DNA from: Nocardia donostiensis
GTDB taxonomy: Bacteria; Actinomycetota; Actinomycetes; Mycobacteriales; Mycobacteriaceae
Direction of reading: 5' to 3'
DNA: 64,000 bases
NCBI RefSeq assembly: GCF_002081715.1
Contig: NZ_MUKP01000023.1
Location: forward strand, 1-64,000
Numbering within the stretch: the first letter of the stretch is position 1; each line of letters opens with the position of its first letter. This document shows, in pieces, positions 24,837 to 33,477 of the stretch. The translations under genes were made by a program, and so were the position numbers. The notes below the pieces were generated by a model that worked only from the letters and a program-made list of their open reading frames with translations, had not been told where the DNA came from and did not search any database.

Positions 24837-26201
24837 ATGACCGCTGATTGCCGCGCGCGCACATATTTGACCGAGCTGGTTGGACCGACCGGCACCACCG
24901 CCTCGGCCGCGAGGCCACTGCTGCCCAGCCATGATCCGTTCCTGCATCCGCCCGCCGAGTTCGCTGCACTGCCCGCAGGCACGATCCTGCGCACCAGGAA
25001 GGTCGATATCGCGCTGTTCGGTCTGATCCCGCAGCAGGTATCGGCCTGGCAACTGCTGTACCGCAGCTGCGACCTGCACGGCACCCCGGAGGCGGCGGTC
25101 ACCACCGTGCTGCTCCCGCACGGCGCGGACCCGGCCGAATCCCGCCCACTGCTGGCGTTTCAGTCCGCGATGGATGCGGTGGCCGAACGCTGCTCCCCCT
25201 CTTACGCCTTGCGTCACGGTGCACGAGCATTCGGCTCGATCACCCAGCTGGAATGGCTGCTCGTCGCCAACGCATTGCGCCGCGGCTGGGCCGTGAGCAT
25301 CGCCGACCACGAAGGCAGGCGCGGTAATTTCGGCGCCCCGCGCGAACCCGGATACCGCGCGCTCGACGGTATCCGCGCCGCGCTCGCCTTCGGCCCGCTT
25401 GGGCTCACCCCGCGCACACCGGTCGCGGTCTGGGGCTATTCCGGCGGCGGGATGGCCAGTTCTTGGCTGGTGGAGATGGCACCGACCTACGCCCCGGAGC
25501 TGAATATCGTCGGCGCGGTACTCGGCGCGCCGGTCGGCGATCCCGGTGCGGTGTTCGTCCGGCTCAACGGCGGCCATTTCGCCGGACTGCCCGCTATCGT
25601 GATCGCCGCGCTGCGTCGTATTTATCCGGCGCTCGGGGCGGTCATTCAGAACGAGCTCACCGCCGCAGGGCACGAGTTCATCGCCCGTGCCGAACGGTCG
25701 ACCACGCTCGCCGCCATCATCGGCCTGGCCAACAAGAAGATGGACGACTACTTGGTGCGCCCGCTCGAGGAGGTGCTGGCCGCACCGGATCTGCAAGCGA
25801 TGCTGGACGAACTGCGGCTGGGCAATACGGCGCCGTCGTGCCCGCTGCTGGTGGTCCAGCCGATACACGACCAGATCATCCATATCGACGGGGTCGACGA
25901 GCAGGTGCGGCGCTACCGCCGCGGCGGCGCGACCGTGAGTTATGTGCGAGACCGGCTCAGCGAACATTTCAGCCTGCTGCCGCTGGCCACACCGTTCAGC
26001 CTGAACTGGCTGGCCGACCGGCTGACCGGGCAGCGCGCGGAGGAAACGACAGATCGCACGGTCTGGTCGGTGGCGGCGTCGGCGGCCGGAATGCGCGGAC
26101 TACTGGAAATGGCCACCACCGCCACGCTGGTCACCCTGGGCAGGCCGCTGCGGGCGCAACCCGCTCCCGTGACCGAGGCGGCACAGGACCGCGCCGCGTG
26201 A
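24837..26201 (+). CDS. Secretory-lipase family alpha/beta hydrolase
   Basis: A 454-residue protein of the LIP/secretory lipase family (Candida lipase-like). The nucleophile elbow is GYSGGG with Ser202 (VAVWGYSGGGMASSW). An early lid region includes PAEFAALPAGTILRTRKV, a family hallmark. An acid and a His are likely in VVQPIHDQIIHIDGVDEQ and RLSEHFSLL. The ATG at 24837 has GAGGAGGG upstream. Unusually, no hydrophobic signal peptide is seen at the N-terminus, so secretion is not supported by the sequence. The likely activity is triacylglycerol or ester hydrolysis. Confidence 0.85.
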   Translation: MTADCRARTYLTELVGPTGTTASAARPLLPSHDPFLHPPAEFAALPAGTILRTRKVDIALFGLIPQQVSAWQLLYRSCDLHGTPEAAVTTVLLPHGADPAESRPLLAFQSAMDAVAERCSPSYALRHGARAFGSITQLEWLLVANALRRGWAVSIADHEGRRGNFGAPREPGYRALDGIRAALAFGPLGLTPRTPVAVWGYSGGGMASSWLVEMAPTYAPELNIVGAVLGAPVGDPGAVFVRLNGGHFAGLPAIVIAALRRIYPALGAVIQNELTAAGHEFIARAERSTTLAAIIGLANKKMDDYLVRPLEEVLAAPDLQAMLDELRLGNTAPSCPLLVVQPIHDQIIHIDGVDEQVRRYRRGGATVSYVRDRLSEHFSLLPLATPFSLNWLADRLTGQRAEETTDRTVWSVAASAAGMRGLLEMATTATLVTLGRPLRAQPAPVTEAAQDRAA

Positions 26202-26289
26202 ATCCTATGGCCGGATGCACGGGAGACGACCTCCAGTGCTGGGGCGGTTACGGCGGTCCCGTTCGGCGCATATCGCCGAATGCTGGACA

Positions 26290-27114
26290 ATGGTCGGCGT
26301 GAACGACGCCGCGAACAATACTGCCGAGTCAGTTCCGGGCTCACCGTCCACCACCTCGGCTCCGGATAACGGTCGGCGAACCGAGACCGGTTCCCGCCTG
26401 TACCCACGGGTGACCAGTTTCCGGTCCCGGCGCGGCGCACTCACCCCCAATCAGCAGAAATCCTGGGATCGCACCTGGCCGCTGGTCGGCAGGGAAGTCG
26501 CCGACGAACCGCTCGACGCCGCGGCCTGGTTCGGCAGGGACGCTCCGCTGGTCATCGAGATCGGCTGCGGTACAGGGACCGCAACGGCGGCGATGGCACA
26601 GGCCGAGCCGCAGCTGAATCTGATCGGCATCGAGGTGTACCAGCCGGGCCTGGCGCAGTTGGTGCAGCAAATCGAACGCGAGCAGATCAGCAACATTCGG
26701 CTGCTGCGCGGCGATGCGGTAGATGTGCTGGAAAATATGATTGCCGAGGAGTCGCTGACCGGCGTCCGGGTGTTCTTTCCCGACCCGTGGCCCAAGGCAC
26801 GCCACCACAAGCGCCGGCTGTTGCAGCCGGCCACGGTCGCGCTGATCGCCAACCGGCTGCGGCCCGGTGGTGTGCTGCATATCGCGACCGACCATGCGGG
26901 TTACGCCGATCACATCGCGGAGGTAGGCGCCGCGGAACCCCTGCTGACCGACCTCAACGAGGTCAATGAGGCTAATGAGCCTATGAGAGGGGTGAGCGCC
27001 GAGCACCACGGCACCGCCCCGATCGGTTTCGAGCGTCCTGTGACGAAATTCGAGAGCAAGGCACATCTCGCAGGCAGCGCCATCAACGAGTTCATATGGG
27101 GCAAGATCGAATGA
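26290..27114 (+). CDS. trmB: tRNA (guanine(46)-N7)-methyltransferase
   Basis: A 274-residue TrmB. Motifs: IEIGCGTGTATAAMAQAEP (SAM binding), LIGIEVYQPGLAQLV, and the RVFFPDPWPKARHHKRRL block typical of TrmB with the catalytic Asp. THXXH-like HIATDHAGYADH follows, then VTKFESKAHLAGSAINEFIW at the C-terminus. The first ~45 residues are a polar extension. Starts at 26290 (ATG) or 26299 (GTG) are both possible, and neither has a clear ribosome binding site. It is first gene of an operon, overlapping the NYN gene by ATGA. It modifies G46 in the tRNA variable loop. Confidence 0.93.
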   Translation: MVGVNDAANNTAESVPGSPSTTSAPDNGRRTETGSRLYPRVTSFRSRRGALTPNQQKSWDRTWPLVGREVADEPLDAAAWFGRDAPLVIEIGCGTGTATAAMAQAEPQLNLIGIEVYQPGLAQLVQQIEREQISNIRLLRGDAVDVLENMIAEESLTGVRVFFPDPWPKARHHKRRLLQPATVALIANRLRPGGVLHIATDHAGYADHIAEVGAAEPLLTDLNEVNEANEPMRGVSAEHHGTAPIGFERPVTKFESKAHLAGSAINEFIWGKIE

Positions 27115-27842
27115 TGAGCGTCAGTGAGATGGCCCCAGCCGCCGGCGATGTTGCCGGCGGGCTGCAGGAGCCGGATACCGAGGTGGTGACCGGGGGAACA
27201 TCGGATCTGCGGCGGGTGCTGCTGGTATGGGACGCTCCGAATCTGGATATGGGCCTCGGCGCCATCCTCGGCGGCAGGCCGACCGCCGCCTACCGGCCGC
27301 GCTTCGACGCTCTCGGCCGCTGGCTGCTGGCCCGCACCGCCGAACTCTCGGTCGGTGAACGGCAGCGAGTGGAACCGGAAGCAACCGTGTTCACCAATAT
27401 CGCGCCCGGTACTGCCGATGTGGTGCGGCCATGGGTCGAGGCGTTACGCAATGTCGGTTACGCGGTCTTCGCCAAACCCAAGATCGACGAGGACTCCGAC
27501 GTCGACTCGGATATGCTCGCCCATATCGCGCTGCGCAGCCGCGGCGCGGGTCTGGCCGGGATCATGGTCGCCTCCGCCGATGGGCAGGCGTTCCGGGAAC
27601 CGCTCGAACAGCTGGCCGCCGCCGGAGTACCCGTTCAGGTGCTCGGATTTCGCGAGCATGCGAGCTGGGCGGTGTCATCCGATACGCTCGAGTTCGTCGA
27701 TCTCGAGGACATCCCGGGCGTGTTCCGTGAACCGCTGCCCAGGGTGAGCCTCGATTCGCTGCCCGACGAGGGCGCCTGGCTGCAGCCGTTCCGGCCGCTG
27801 TCGGCGCTGCTCACCTCTCGCCCCGCACAAGGAGTCGCTTAG
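27111..27842 (+). CDS. NYN-domain putative ribonuclease (Rv0207c-type)
   Basis: A 243-residue protein. VLLVWDAPNLDMGLG carries the first acidic residues of the PIN/NYN nuclease fold. It continues with VFTNIAPG, YAVFAKPKIDEDSDVDSDMLAHIAL (further Asp cluster) and GIMVASADGQAFREPLEQLAAAGVPVQVLGFREHASWAV, the classic NYN/LabA-type metal site and Rossmann-like end. It is placed between trmB and mmpL3 with overlaps at both ends (ATGA with trmB, one base with mmpL3), so all three are co-translated. The RNA target is unknown. Confidence 0.83.
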   Translation: MMSVSEMAPAAGDVAGGLQEPDTEVVTGGTSDLRRVLLVWDAPNLDMGLGAILGGRPTAAYRPRFDALGRWLLARTAELSVGERQRVEPEATVFTNIAPGTADVVRPWVEALRNVGYAVFAKPKIDEDSDVDSDMLAHIALRSRGAGLAGIMVASADGQAFREPLEQLAAAGVPVQVLGFREHASWAVSSDTLEFVDLEDIPGVFREPLPRVSLDSLPDEGAWLQPFRPLSALLTSRPAQGVA

Positions 27843-30800
27843 TGTTCACCCGCTGGGGCGATCTGGTCTACCGGCTGCGCTTCGCCGTTATCGGTGTGGT
27901 CGTTGCGGCTCTGCTCGGTCTCGGTGGCTACGGCTTCGGACTCGGCGACCATCTCAGCTCCAGCGGGTGGGACGACCCGACCTCCGAATCGGCGCAGGCC
28001 GCGCGGATCGCCGACGCGGCCTATGGGCGCAATCACGACAGTGACGTGATCGTGCTGTACACCGCGCCGGAGGGCAAAACGATCCACGACCCGGAGTTCC
28101 GGGACAAGATCGTCGAAAACCTGAACCGGCTGCCGCGCGAGTACCCGGACCAGATCGCAAAGGTCAACGGCGCTTATTGGGCCACCGACACCGGCCCGGC
28201 CGCGCCCTCGACGTTCGGTTCGAAGGACCAGAAGCACACCTTCGCCTCCATTGCGATCGTCGGCGACAACGACACCGAGATGGTGCGCAACTTCCGCGCC
28301 GTCAAGGACGTCTTCTACATCGACGGCGTAGACGTGCAGGTCGCGGGGCTGCAGGCGGTCGCAGGCACGTTGAACGACACCATGGCCGACGACCAGAAGC
28401 GCATGGAGCTGCTGGCCATCCCCGCGGTGGGCGTGCTGCTGTTCTTCATCTTCGGCGGTATCGTCGCGGCGGCGTTGCCGTTGATCGTCGGTGGTCTGAC
28501 CGTGCTCGGGGCCAACGGGATCATCATGATCCTGACGAACTTCACCGAGGTGAACTCGTTCGTCTCCGGCGTCGTGTCGATGATCGGTCTAGGTCTGGCC
28601 ATCGACTACGGCCTGTTCATCGTCAGCCGGTTCCGCGAAGAGCTCGCCGAAGGCTACGACACTCCGGCGGCCGTTCGGCGTTCGGTGATGACGGCGGGGC
28701 GGACGGTCGTGTTCTCCGCGACCATGATCATCGCCAGTCTCGGCGGCATTCTGCTGTTCCCGCAGGGCTTCCTGAAATCGGTGGCCTACGGCACCATCGC
28801 GACCGTTACGCTCGCGGCGCTGGCCTCGATCACCGTGCTCCCCGCGATGCTGGGCATCCTCGGGCCGCGGGTGGACATGCTCGGGCTCAAGCGGTTCCGC
28901 AAAACCAAATCCGCCGAAGAGGTGGAGAACAGCATCTGGGGCCGCTGCACCCGCTGGGTGATGCAGCATCCGCTCAAGATCGCGATCCCGATCAGTATCC
29001 TGTTGCTGCTGTTGATCATCCCGGTCAAGAACCTGGCCTTCGGCGGGATCAACGAACGCTATCTGCCGCCGGACAATGTAACCCGGCTGGCGCAGGAGAA
29101 TTTCGACGAGATCTTCCCGCTGCGCAAATCCGACCCGATCGAGCTGGTCTTCGTCTCCGATGACACCAATGCGATCGCCAAGGTGTGGAGGGAAGCCGAT
29201 AAGGCTCCCGGTTTGGCGGGCAAGTTCGCGGTGCCGTCACGTTCGATCGAACAGCCCGACGTGTTCCGGACCACCGCAACGCTGGTCGACTCGGATGAAG
29301 CCGACGCCACCATCGACTATCTGCGGTCGCTCGACGTTCCCGACGGCGTCCGGATGCTGGTCGGCGGACAGCCCGCGATCCAGCAGGACAGTATCGACGC
29401 GCTGGTCGAACGCATACCACTGATGATCGCGCTGGTGGTGTTCGTCACCACGCTGCTGATGTTCCTGACGTTCGGTTCGCTGGTGCTGCCGATCAAGGCC
29501 GCGCTGATGAGCGCGCTGGGCCTCGGCTCGACGCTGGGCATCCTGACCTGGATCTTCATCGACGGCCACGGCGCGACGCTGCTGAACTTCACTCCGCAGC
29601 CGATCATGTCGCCGGTGCTGGTGCTGATCATCGCCATCATCTACGGCCTGTCCACCGACTACGAGGTGTTCCTGCTCTCGCGCATGGTGGAGGCTCGCGC
29701 CCAAGGCGCGTCCACCACCGAGGCAGTACGCATCGGCACCGCGCACACCGGTCGTATCATCACCGCCGCCGCGCTGATCCTGCTCGTGGTCACCGGCGCG
29801 TTCGCGTTCTCCGATCTGGTGATGATGCAGTACATCGCCTACGGCATGATCGCGGCACTGTTCATCGACGCCACCATCCTGCGCATGCTGCTGGTGCCCG
29901 CCACAATGAAACTGCTGGGCGACGACTGCTGGTGGGCGCCCGAGTGGATGAAGAAGGTGCAGCGCAAGATCGGGCTCGGCGAACCGATCCTCGACGACGA
30001 GCGCCCCACCAAGGGCGATGTGGTGGACCTGGTCAAGACCACACCGGTCACCGACCCGGTGACAATGCAGATGCCCGCGCTGCCCACGAACAAACAGCGC
30101 AAGACCCCGCACCGGCCGCGGACCGTTCAGGAGATCGAAGCCGAAGCGCCGACTGCGCACCTGAATGCGGTTCCCAAAAAACCGTCTGCCCCGTCGAGTT
30201 CCCCGGCCACACCGCCACCTGCCGGGCCTCCCCGGCGGCCGCGCGCGGTCAGCAACCCGGCGCAGCCGATGCCGACCTCACCGGACCCGACCCGCCCCCG
30301 CGCCAACCCGCCGGGCGGATCAGGGGCTACGCCGCCGCGGGGCAGGCCCGACTCCGGGCCGACCCCGCCGCAAGGCAGGTCAGAACCCGTCGCGCCCCCG
30401 CGCGGTCCGCGGCCTGCTCAGCGCCCGCCCGCGGGTCCGACCGGAAATTCGGGCTCGCACGCTCCTGGCGGATCTGCGGCGAACCCCGGTGGCAGCGCGG
30501 CAGGCAACGGACAGGTGACCGGCTCGTCCCGTCAGTCGCCGACCGGTCTGTTCCGGCTCGGCGCCGATTCCGATGCAGGCCGGGCTGCTGATCACGGCAC
30601 CGCGACGCCCGGCCGCATATCGGGCGCCTCCCACAGCACCGAAGCGACCGGTGCACCGGAATCTGCGGATCAGGGCAACGCCCCCGGCACGTCGCTGCGC
30701 CTGCGAACCTCGGCGGGTTCGGCCGGAAATACCCAGATGTCGGCCCCTCGCCCGGTTCTCGACGAACACCGGCCTCCCGCGCCGCAGGACTTCGACCCTT

Positions 30801-31348
30801 CCGGGCGGCGGAGCGCACCGCACACACCGCCGTCGTTCGATTCCCCCGGCCAACGCAACCCCTCGGCGGCACCCGAATCCGGTCCTCGGACCCCGTCGGC
30901 TGCCCCGCCTTACAACGCACCCGGCCAACGCAACGCCCCGTCGCCGAACCCGGGCCATACACCTGAGGCGGACGGTCAGGCTTCCGCGCCGATGCCCCGC
31001 CCGCTGATGCCGCGGATCTCCACCCCCCGCGCGGCGACAACTCCCCTCCAGGCTCAGCAGCCCGACCCGGAGCCGGTCACCCGCCCCGCCGAGCGGCCCG
31101 CCCCACCGGCGTCGGAACCGCAAACGCCGCGGTATTCGGAGCCGCAGTATGCGGAGCAGCCGCAGGAACAACCGGAGCAGACCACCGCCGACCAGGACAA
31201 CCGCAACAGCATCGAGAACTGGATGGCCGAACTACGTTCGTCCCGGCGCCGCGTCACGCCGCCCAGCGCAGACGAAGGCAGGCATCACTCGAACGACGGC
31301 CGCACGGTGAGCGTCAACGAACTGCTGCGCCGCCGCGAACAGGAGTGA
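27842..31348 (+). CDS. mmpL3: MmpL3-type mycolate (TMM) transporter, RND superfamily
   Basis: An 1168-residue RND flippase exporting trehalose monomycolate, essential for envelope assembly. It has an N-terminal helix, a porter domain, a five-helix bundle with proton-relay pair Asp255-Tyr256 (GLAIDYGLFIVSRFREE), a second porter domain and a second bundle with Asp606-Tyr607 (YGLSTDYEVFLLSRM). Residues ~720-1120 form a long Pro/Ser/Gly-rich disordered cytoplasmic tail containing repeated GQRN motifs. A conserved C-terminal end reads ENWMAELRSSRRRV...VSVNELLRRREQ. The tail is considerably longer than in M. tuberculosis (944 residues total). The GTG start shares a base with the preceding stop. Confidence 0.95.
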   Translation: MFTRWGDLVYRLRFAVIGVVVAALLGLGGYGFGLGDHLSSSGWDDPTSESAQAARIADAAYGRNHDSDVIVLYTAPEGKTIHDPEFRDKIVENLNRLPREYPDQIAKVNGAYWATDTGPAAPSTFGSKDQKHTFASIAIVGDNDTEMVRNFRAVKDVFYIDGVDVQVAGLQAVAGTLNDTMADDQKRMELLAIPAVGVLLFFIFGGIVAAALPLIVGGLTVLGANGIIMILTNFTEVNSFVSGVVSMIGLGLAIDYGLFIVSRFREELAEGYDTPAAVRRSVMTAGRTVVFSATMIIASLGGILLFPQGFLKSVAYGTIATVTLAALASITVLPAMLGILGPRVDMLGLKRFRKTKSAEEVENSIWGRCTRWVMQHPLKIAIPISILLLLLIIPVKNLAFGGINERYLPPDNVTRLAQENFDEIFPLRKSDPIELVFVSDDTNAIAKVWREADKAPGLAGKFAVPSRSIEQPDVFRTTATLVDSDEADATIDYLRSLDVPDGVRMLVGGQPAIQQDSIDALVERIPLMIALVVFVTTLLMFLTFGSLVLPIKAALMSALGLGSTLGILTWIFIDGHGATLLNFTPQPIMSPVLVLIIAIIYGLSTDYEVFLLSRMVEARAQGASTTEAVRIGTAHTGRIITAAALILLVVTGAFAFSDLVMMQYIAYGMIAALFIDATILRMLLVPATMKLLGDDCWWAPEWMKKVQRKIGLGEPILDDERPTKGDVVDLVKTTPVTDPVTMQMPALPTNKQRKTPHRPRTVQEIEAEAPTAHLNAVPKKPSAPSSSPATPPPAGPPRRPRAVSNPAQPMPTSPDPTRPRANPPGGSGATPPRGRPDSGPTPPQGRSEPVAPPRGPRPAQRPPAGPTGNSGSHAPGGSAANPGGSAAGNGQVTGSSRQSPTGLFRLGADSDAGRAADHGTATPGRISGASHSTEATGAPESADQGNAPGTSLRLRTSAGSAGNTQMSAPRPVLDEHRPPAPQDFDPSGRRSAPHTPPSFDSPGQRNPSAAPESGPRTPSAAPPYNAPGQRNAPSPNPGHTPEADGQASAPMPRPLMPRISTPRAATTPLQAQQPDPEPVTRPAERPAPPASEPQTPRYSEPQYAEQPQEQPEQTTADQDNRNSIENWMAELRSSRRRVTPPSADEGRHHSNDGRTVSVNELLRRREQE

Positions 31349-31353
31349 CGCCC

Positions 31354-31379
31354 GCTCCTTGGCTCAGGGGCCAAGGAGC
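31354..31379. terminator. Bidirectional hairpin between mmpL3 and the DUF1707 gene
   Basis: A perfect 10-bp stem, GCTCCTTGGC at 31354-31363 and GCCAAGGAGC at 31370-31379, with a 6-base loop. It begins 5 bases after the mmpL3 stop. The minus-strand gene's stop codon lies in the loop. There is no T-run. Confidence 0.7.
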
Positions 31380-32074
31380 TTGCGCCACTGCGCCATGAAC
31401 GGATGCTTCGCGATAACCGACCCGAAGCGGACCCGGCCGTGCACGACCAGATGCAACGGCCCGATCGGCGGCCCGGTGTGGACCTTGTTGTTGGCGCTGC
31501 CACCGACCAGGTCCACACCGTTGAGGTCAACGGTGGCCTCGGTGGGCACGATCAGGGTCAGCGTGCTGGCATAGTCGTCGACCTGAATTTCGACCACCTG
31601 CGTAGTCATCATCGCGGCCGTGAAATCGAGGGTCACAGTCGAGGCCACACTGTTGACCCGCAGCACGGGCGGAACCTGCCAGGGGCCGCGGCGGGCGATA
31701 CTCGATACCCGGCCACGAAGCACCGCACCGGGGACGACTGCCCCCATCGCGGCCGCGGCGGCGGCCCCTGGCTGCGTTCGCGAATGCGGGACGTGGGGGT
31801 GGTGGTACGGGGGGCGGGGTGTCACCGGTTCGCCGACCAACCGCACACCCGGTAGGTCGATCAGTACCGAGTTCAGCTCGCCTCGGGTTTTTGCGGCGAG
31901 CGCGGTGTCCATCCGCTCGGTGAACTCCCCCAGGGAGAGCATGCCCAAACCGACGGCACGCTGCAGCAGCTCGCCGACGTGTTCACGTTCAGCGTCGGAA
32001 ACACGTAGGTCGCGATCACCTATGCCGTAACCGACACCTCCGACGCCATCTGAAACCGAATCGGGGCCGCCCAT
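31364..32074 (-). CDS. DUF1707 and LiaF-like C-terminal domain protein
   Basis: A 236-residue protein. The N-terminal DUF1707 motif is DLRVSDAEREHVGELLQRAVGLGMLSLGEFTERMDTALAAKTRGEL. A Pro/His linker and a hydrophobic Ala-rich stretch follow. The C-terminal beta-helical segment (TQVVEIQVDDYASTLTLIVP, VDLNGVDLVGGSANNKV) resembles the cell-wall-active antibiotic response domain of LiaF. This architecture is common in actinobacteria, and its role is probably envelope stress sensing (inference). The ATG at 32074 is preferred over a GTG at 32101. It converges on mmpL3. Confidence 0.82.
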   Translation of the reverse strand: MGGPDSVSDGVGGVGYGIGDRDLRVSDAEREHVGELLQRAVGLGMLSLGEFTERMDTALAAKTRGELNSVLIDLPGVRLVGEPVTPRPPYHHPHVPHSRTQPGAAAAAAMGAVVPGAVLRGRVSSIARRGPWQVPPVLRVNSVASTVTLDFTAAMMTTQVVEIQVDDYASTLTLIVPTEATVDLNGVDLVGGSANNKVHTGPPIGPLHLVVHGRVRFGSVIAKHPFMAQWRKLLGP

Positions 32075-32168
32075 GTGTTCGAGATTACCGAGCAGAGTCA
32101 CGTGTCCGCATCAGGGCGAACCCGGATACCGCCCGGAACCGGCCTCCCTAGCTAGGTAGCTTCTGCTG

Positions 32169-33410
32169 TCAGTTCTTCGGTGAGGTGTTCTCGTCCGGGT
32201 TCGTTCCGGCCTCGATAACGGGGCGTTGCTGTTCCCCCAACTCGCTGACCTTCGCTGCGATATCGAACCGCCCCGGTTCGGGCTCGTCCGGTTCGGCGGT
32301 GTACAGGCCCCTTTCCGCGTCGTCGCGCAGCTGCCCGAACAGTTCTTCGGGGTTGGCGGCGAGCAGCGAACGGATCGCCGTGTTCATCACCGCAACGAAC
32401 GGCACCGCGAGCAGGCCGCCCGCGATACCGCCCACCACCACACCGGTGGTGATCGCGAGCACGACAGCCAGCGGGTGGATACTCACCGCCCGCCCGAGCA
32501 GCAGTGGTTGCAGCACATGCCCTTCCAGCTGCATCACCGCGATAATGATGCCAAGCACGATCAGCGCGGTCACGAAACCCTTGGTCACCAGTGCGATGAA
32601 CACCGCGACGAACCCGGCGAGGAAAGCGCCGATAATGGGGATGAACGCGCTGATGAACACCAGCGAAGCCAACGGCAGCGCCAGCGGGACACCCAGGATC
32701 GCCAGCCCGGCACCGATACCGATCGCGTCCACCGCGGCCACCGCGACCGTCGCCCGCACGAAACCCACCAGCGACCCGAACCCCAGCTCACCGGCGATAC
32801 GCACCCGCTCGCGGTGCGCGGCGGGCACGATCCGGGTGACGAAATGCCAGATCTGGTCCCCGCTGTAGATGAAGAAGATCAAGATGAACAGGGTCAGGAA
32901 AGTGCCGGTGAGGATATGCCCGATCATCGTTGCGGTGGTCAGCGCTCCGCTGGTCAGCGCGTCCTGATTGGATTCGATGGTTTTGACGATGGTGTCGCCC
33001 GCGGTGCGGATCTGTTCGTCGCTCAGATGCATCGGGCCGTTGATCAGCCAGTCCTGAGTTTTGTGGATGCTCGCGGTGACCTCGTCGGACAGCTGCGGCA
33101 CCCCGACCACGAACTGTTCAACAACGAAGGTCAAGGTCCCGGCGACCAGGCCGAGCGAGCCGACCAGCACCACGAAAACCCCGAGCGCCCGCGGCACCCC
33201 GCGCCGCTGCAGCCAATCCACCAGCGGCGCCAGCAGCGCGGCAGCAAGCAGGGCGATCGCCAACGGGATGACCACTGTCGCGAGCCGCTGCACCACCATG
33301 GCGAGCACCAGCGCGAAGGCGAAAATGACCAGCAGTCGCCACGCCCATTCCGCTGTCGTGCGCACAATCGGATGTACGGCGTCGGCCGCCGTCGGTTTCG
33401 GCTCGCTCAC
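32169..33410 (-). CDS. AI-2E / PerM family permease (Rv0205-type)
   Basis: A 413-residue polytopic protein of the AI-2E transporter (PF01594) family. About eight helices are visible, with family-conserved FIYSGDQIW, the VRATVAVAAVDAIGIGAGLAILG segment, ISAFIPIIGAFLAG and QLEGHVLQPLLLGRAVSIHPLAVVLAI, ending GGIAGGLLAVPFVAVM. The polar C-terminus is disordered. The GTG at 33410 is chosen from homologue-like length, but GGAG directly abuts it. An upstream start is possible because the frame is open to 33512. From memory the M. tuberculosis homologue (PerM) supports cell division or persistence; true cargo unknown. Confidence 0.85.
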   Translation of the reverse strand: MSEPKPTAADAVHPIVRTTAEWAWRLLVIFAFALVLAMVVQRLATVVIPLAIALLAAALLAPLVDWLQRRGVPRALGVFVVLVGSLGLVAGTLTFVVEQFVVGVPQLSDEVTASIHKTQDWLINGPMHLSDEQIRTAGDTIVKTIESNQDALTSGALTTATMIGHILTGTFLTLFILIFFIYSGDQIWHFVTRIVPAAHRERVRIAGELGFGSLVGFVRATVAVAAVDAIGIGAGLAILGVPLALPLASLVFISAFIPIIGAFLAGFVAVFIALVTKGFVTALIVLGIIIAVMQLEGHVLQPLLLGRAVSIHPLAVVLAITTGVVVGGIAGGLLAVPFVAVMNTAIRSLLAANPEELFGQLRDDAERGLYTAEPDEPEPGRFDIAAKVSELGEQQRPVIEAGTNPDENTSPKN

Positions 33411-33477
33411 CTCCGATAGCCTATCGGCCGAACCCGGGCACACAGGGGCGCAAGCTTCGGACGCTAGATTAGTGATC

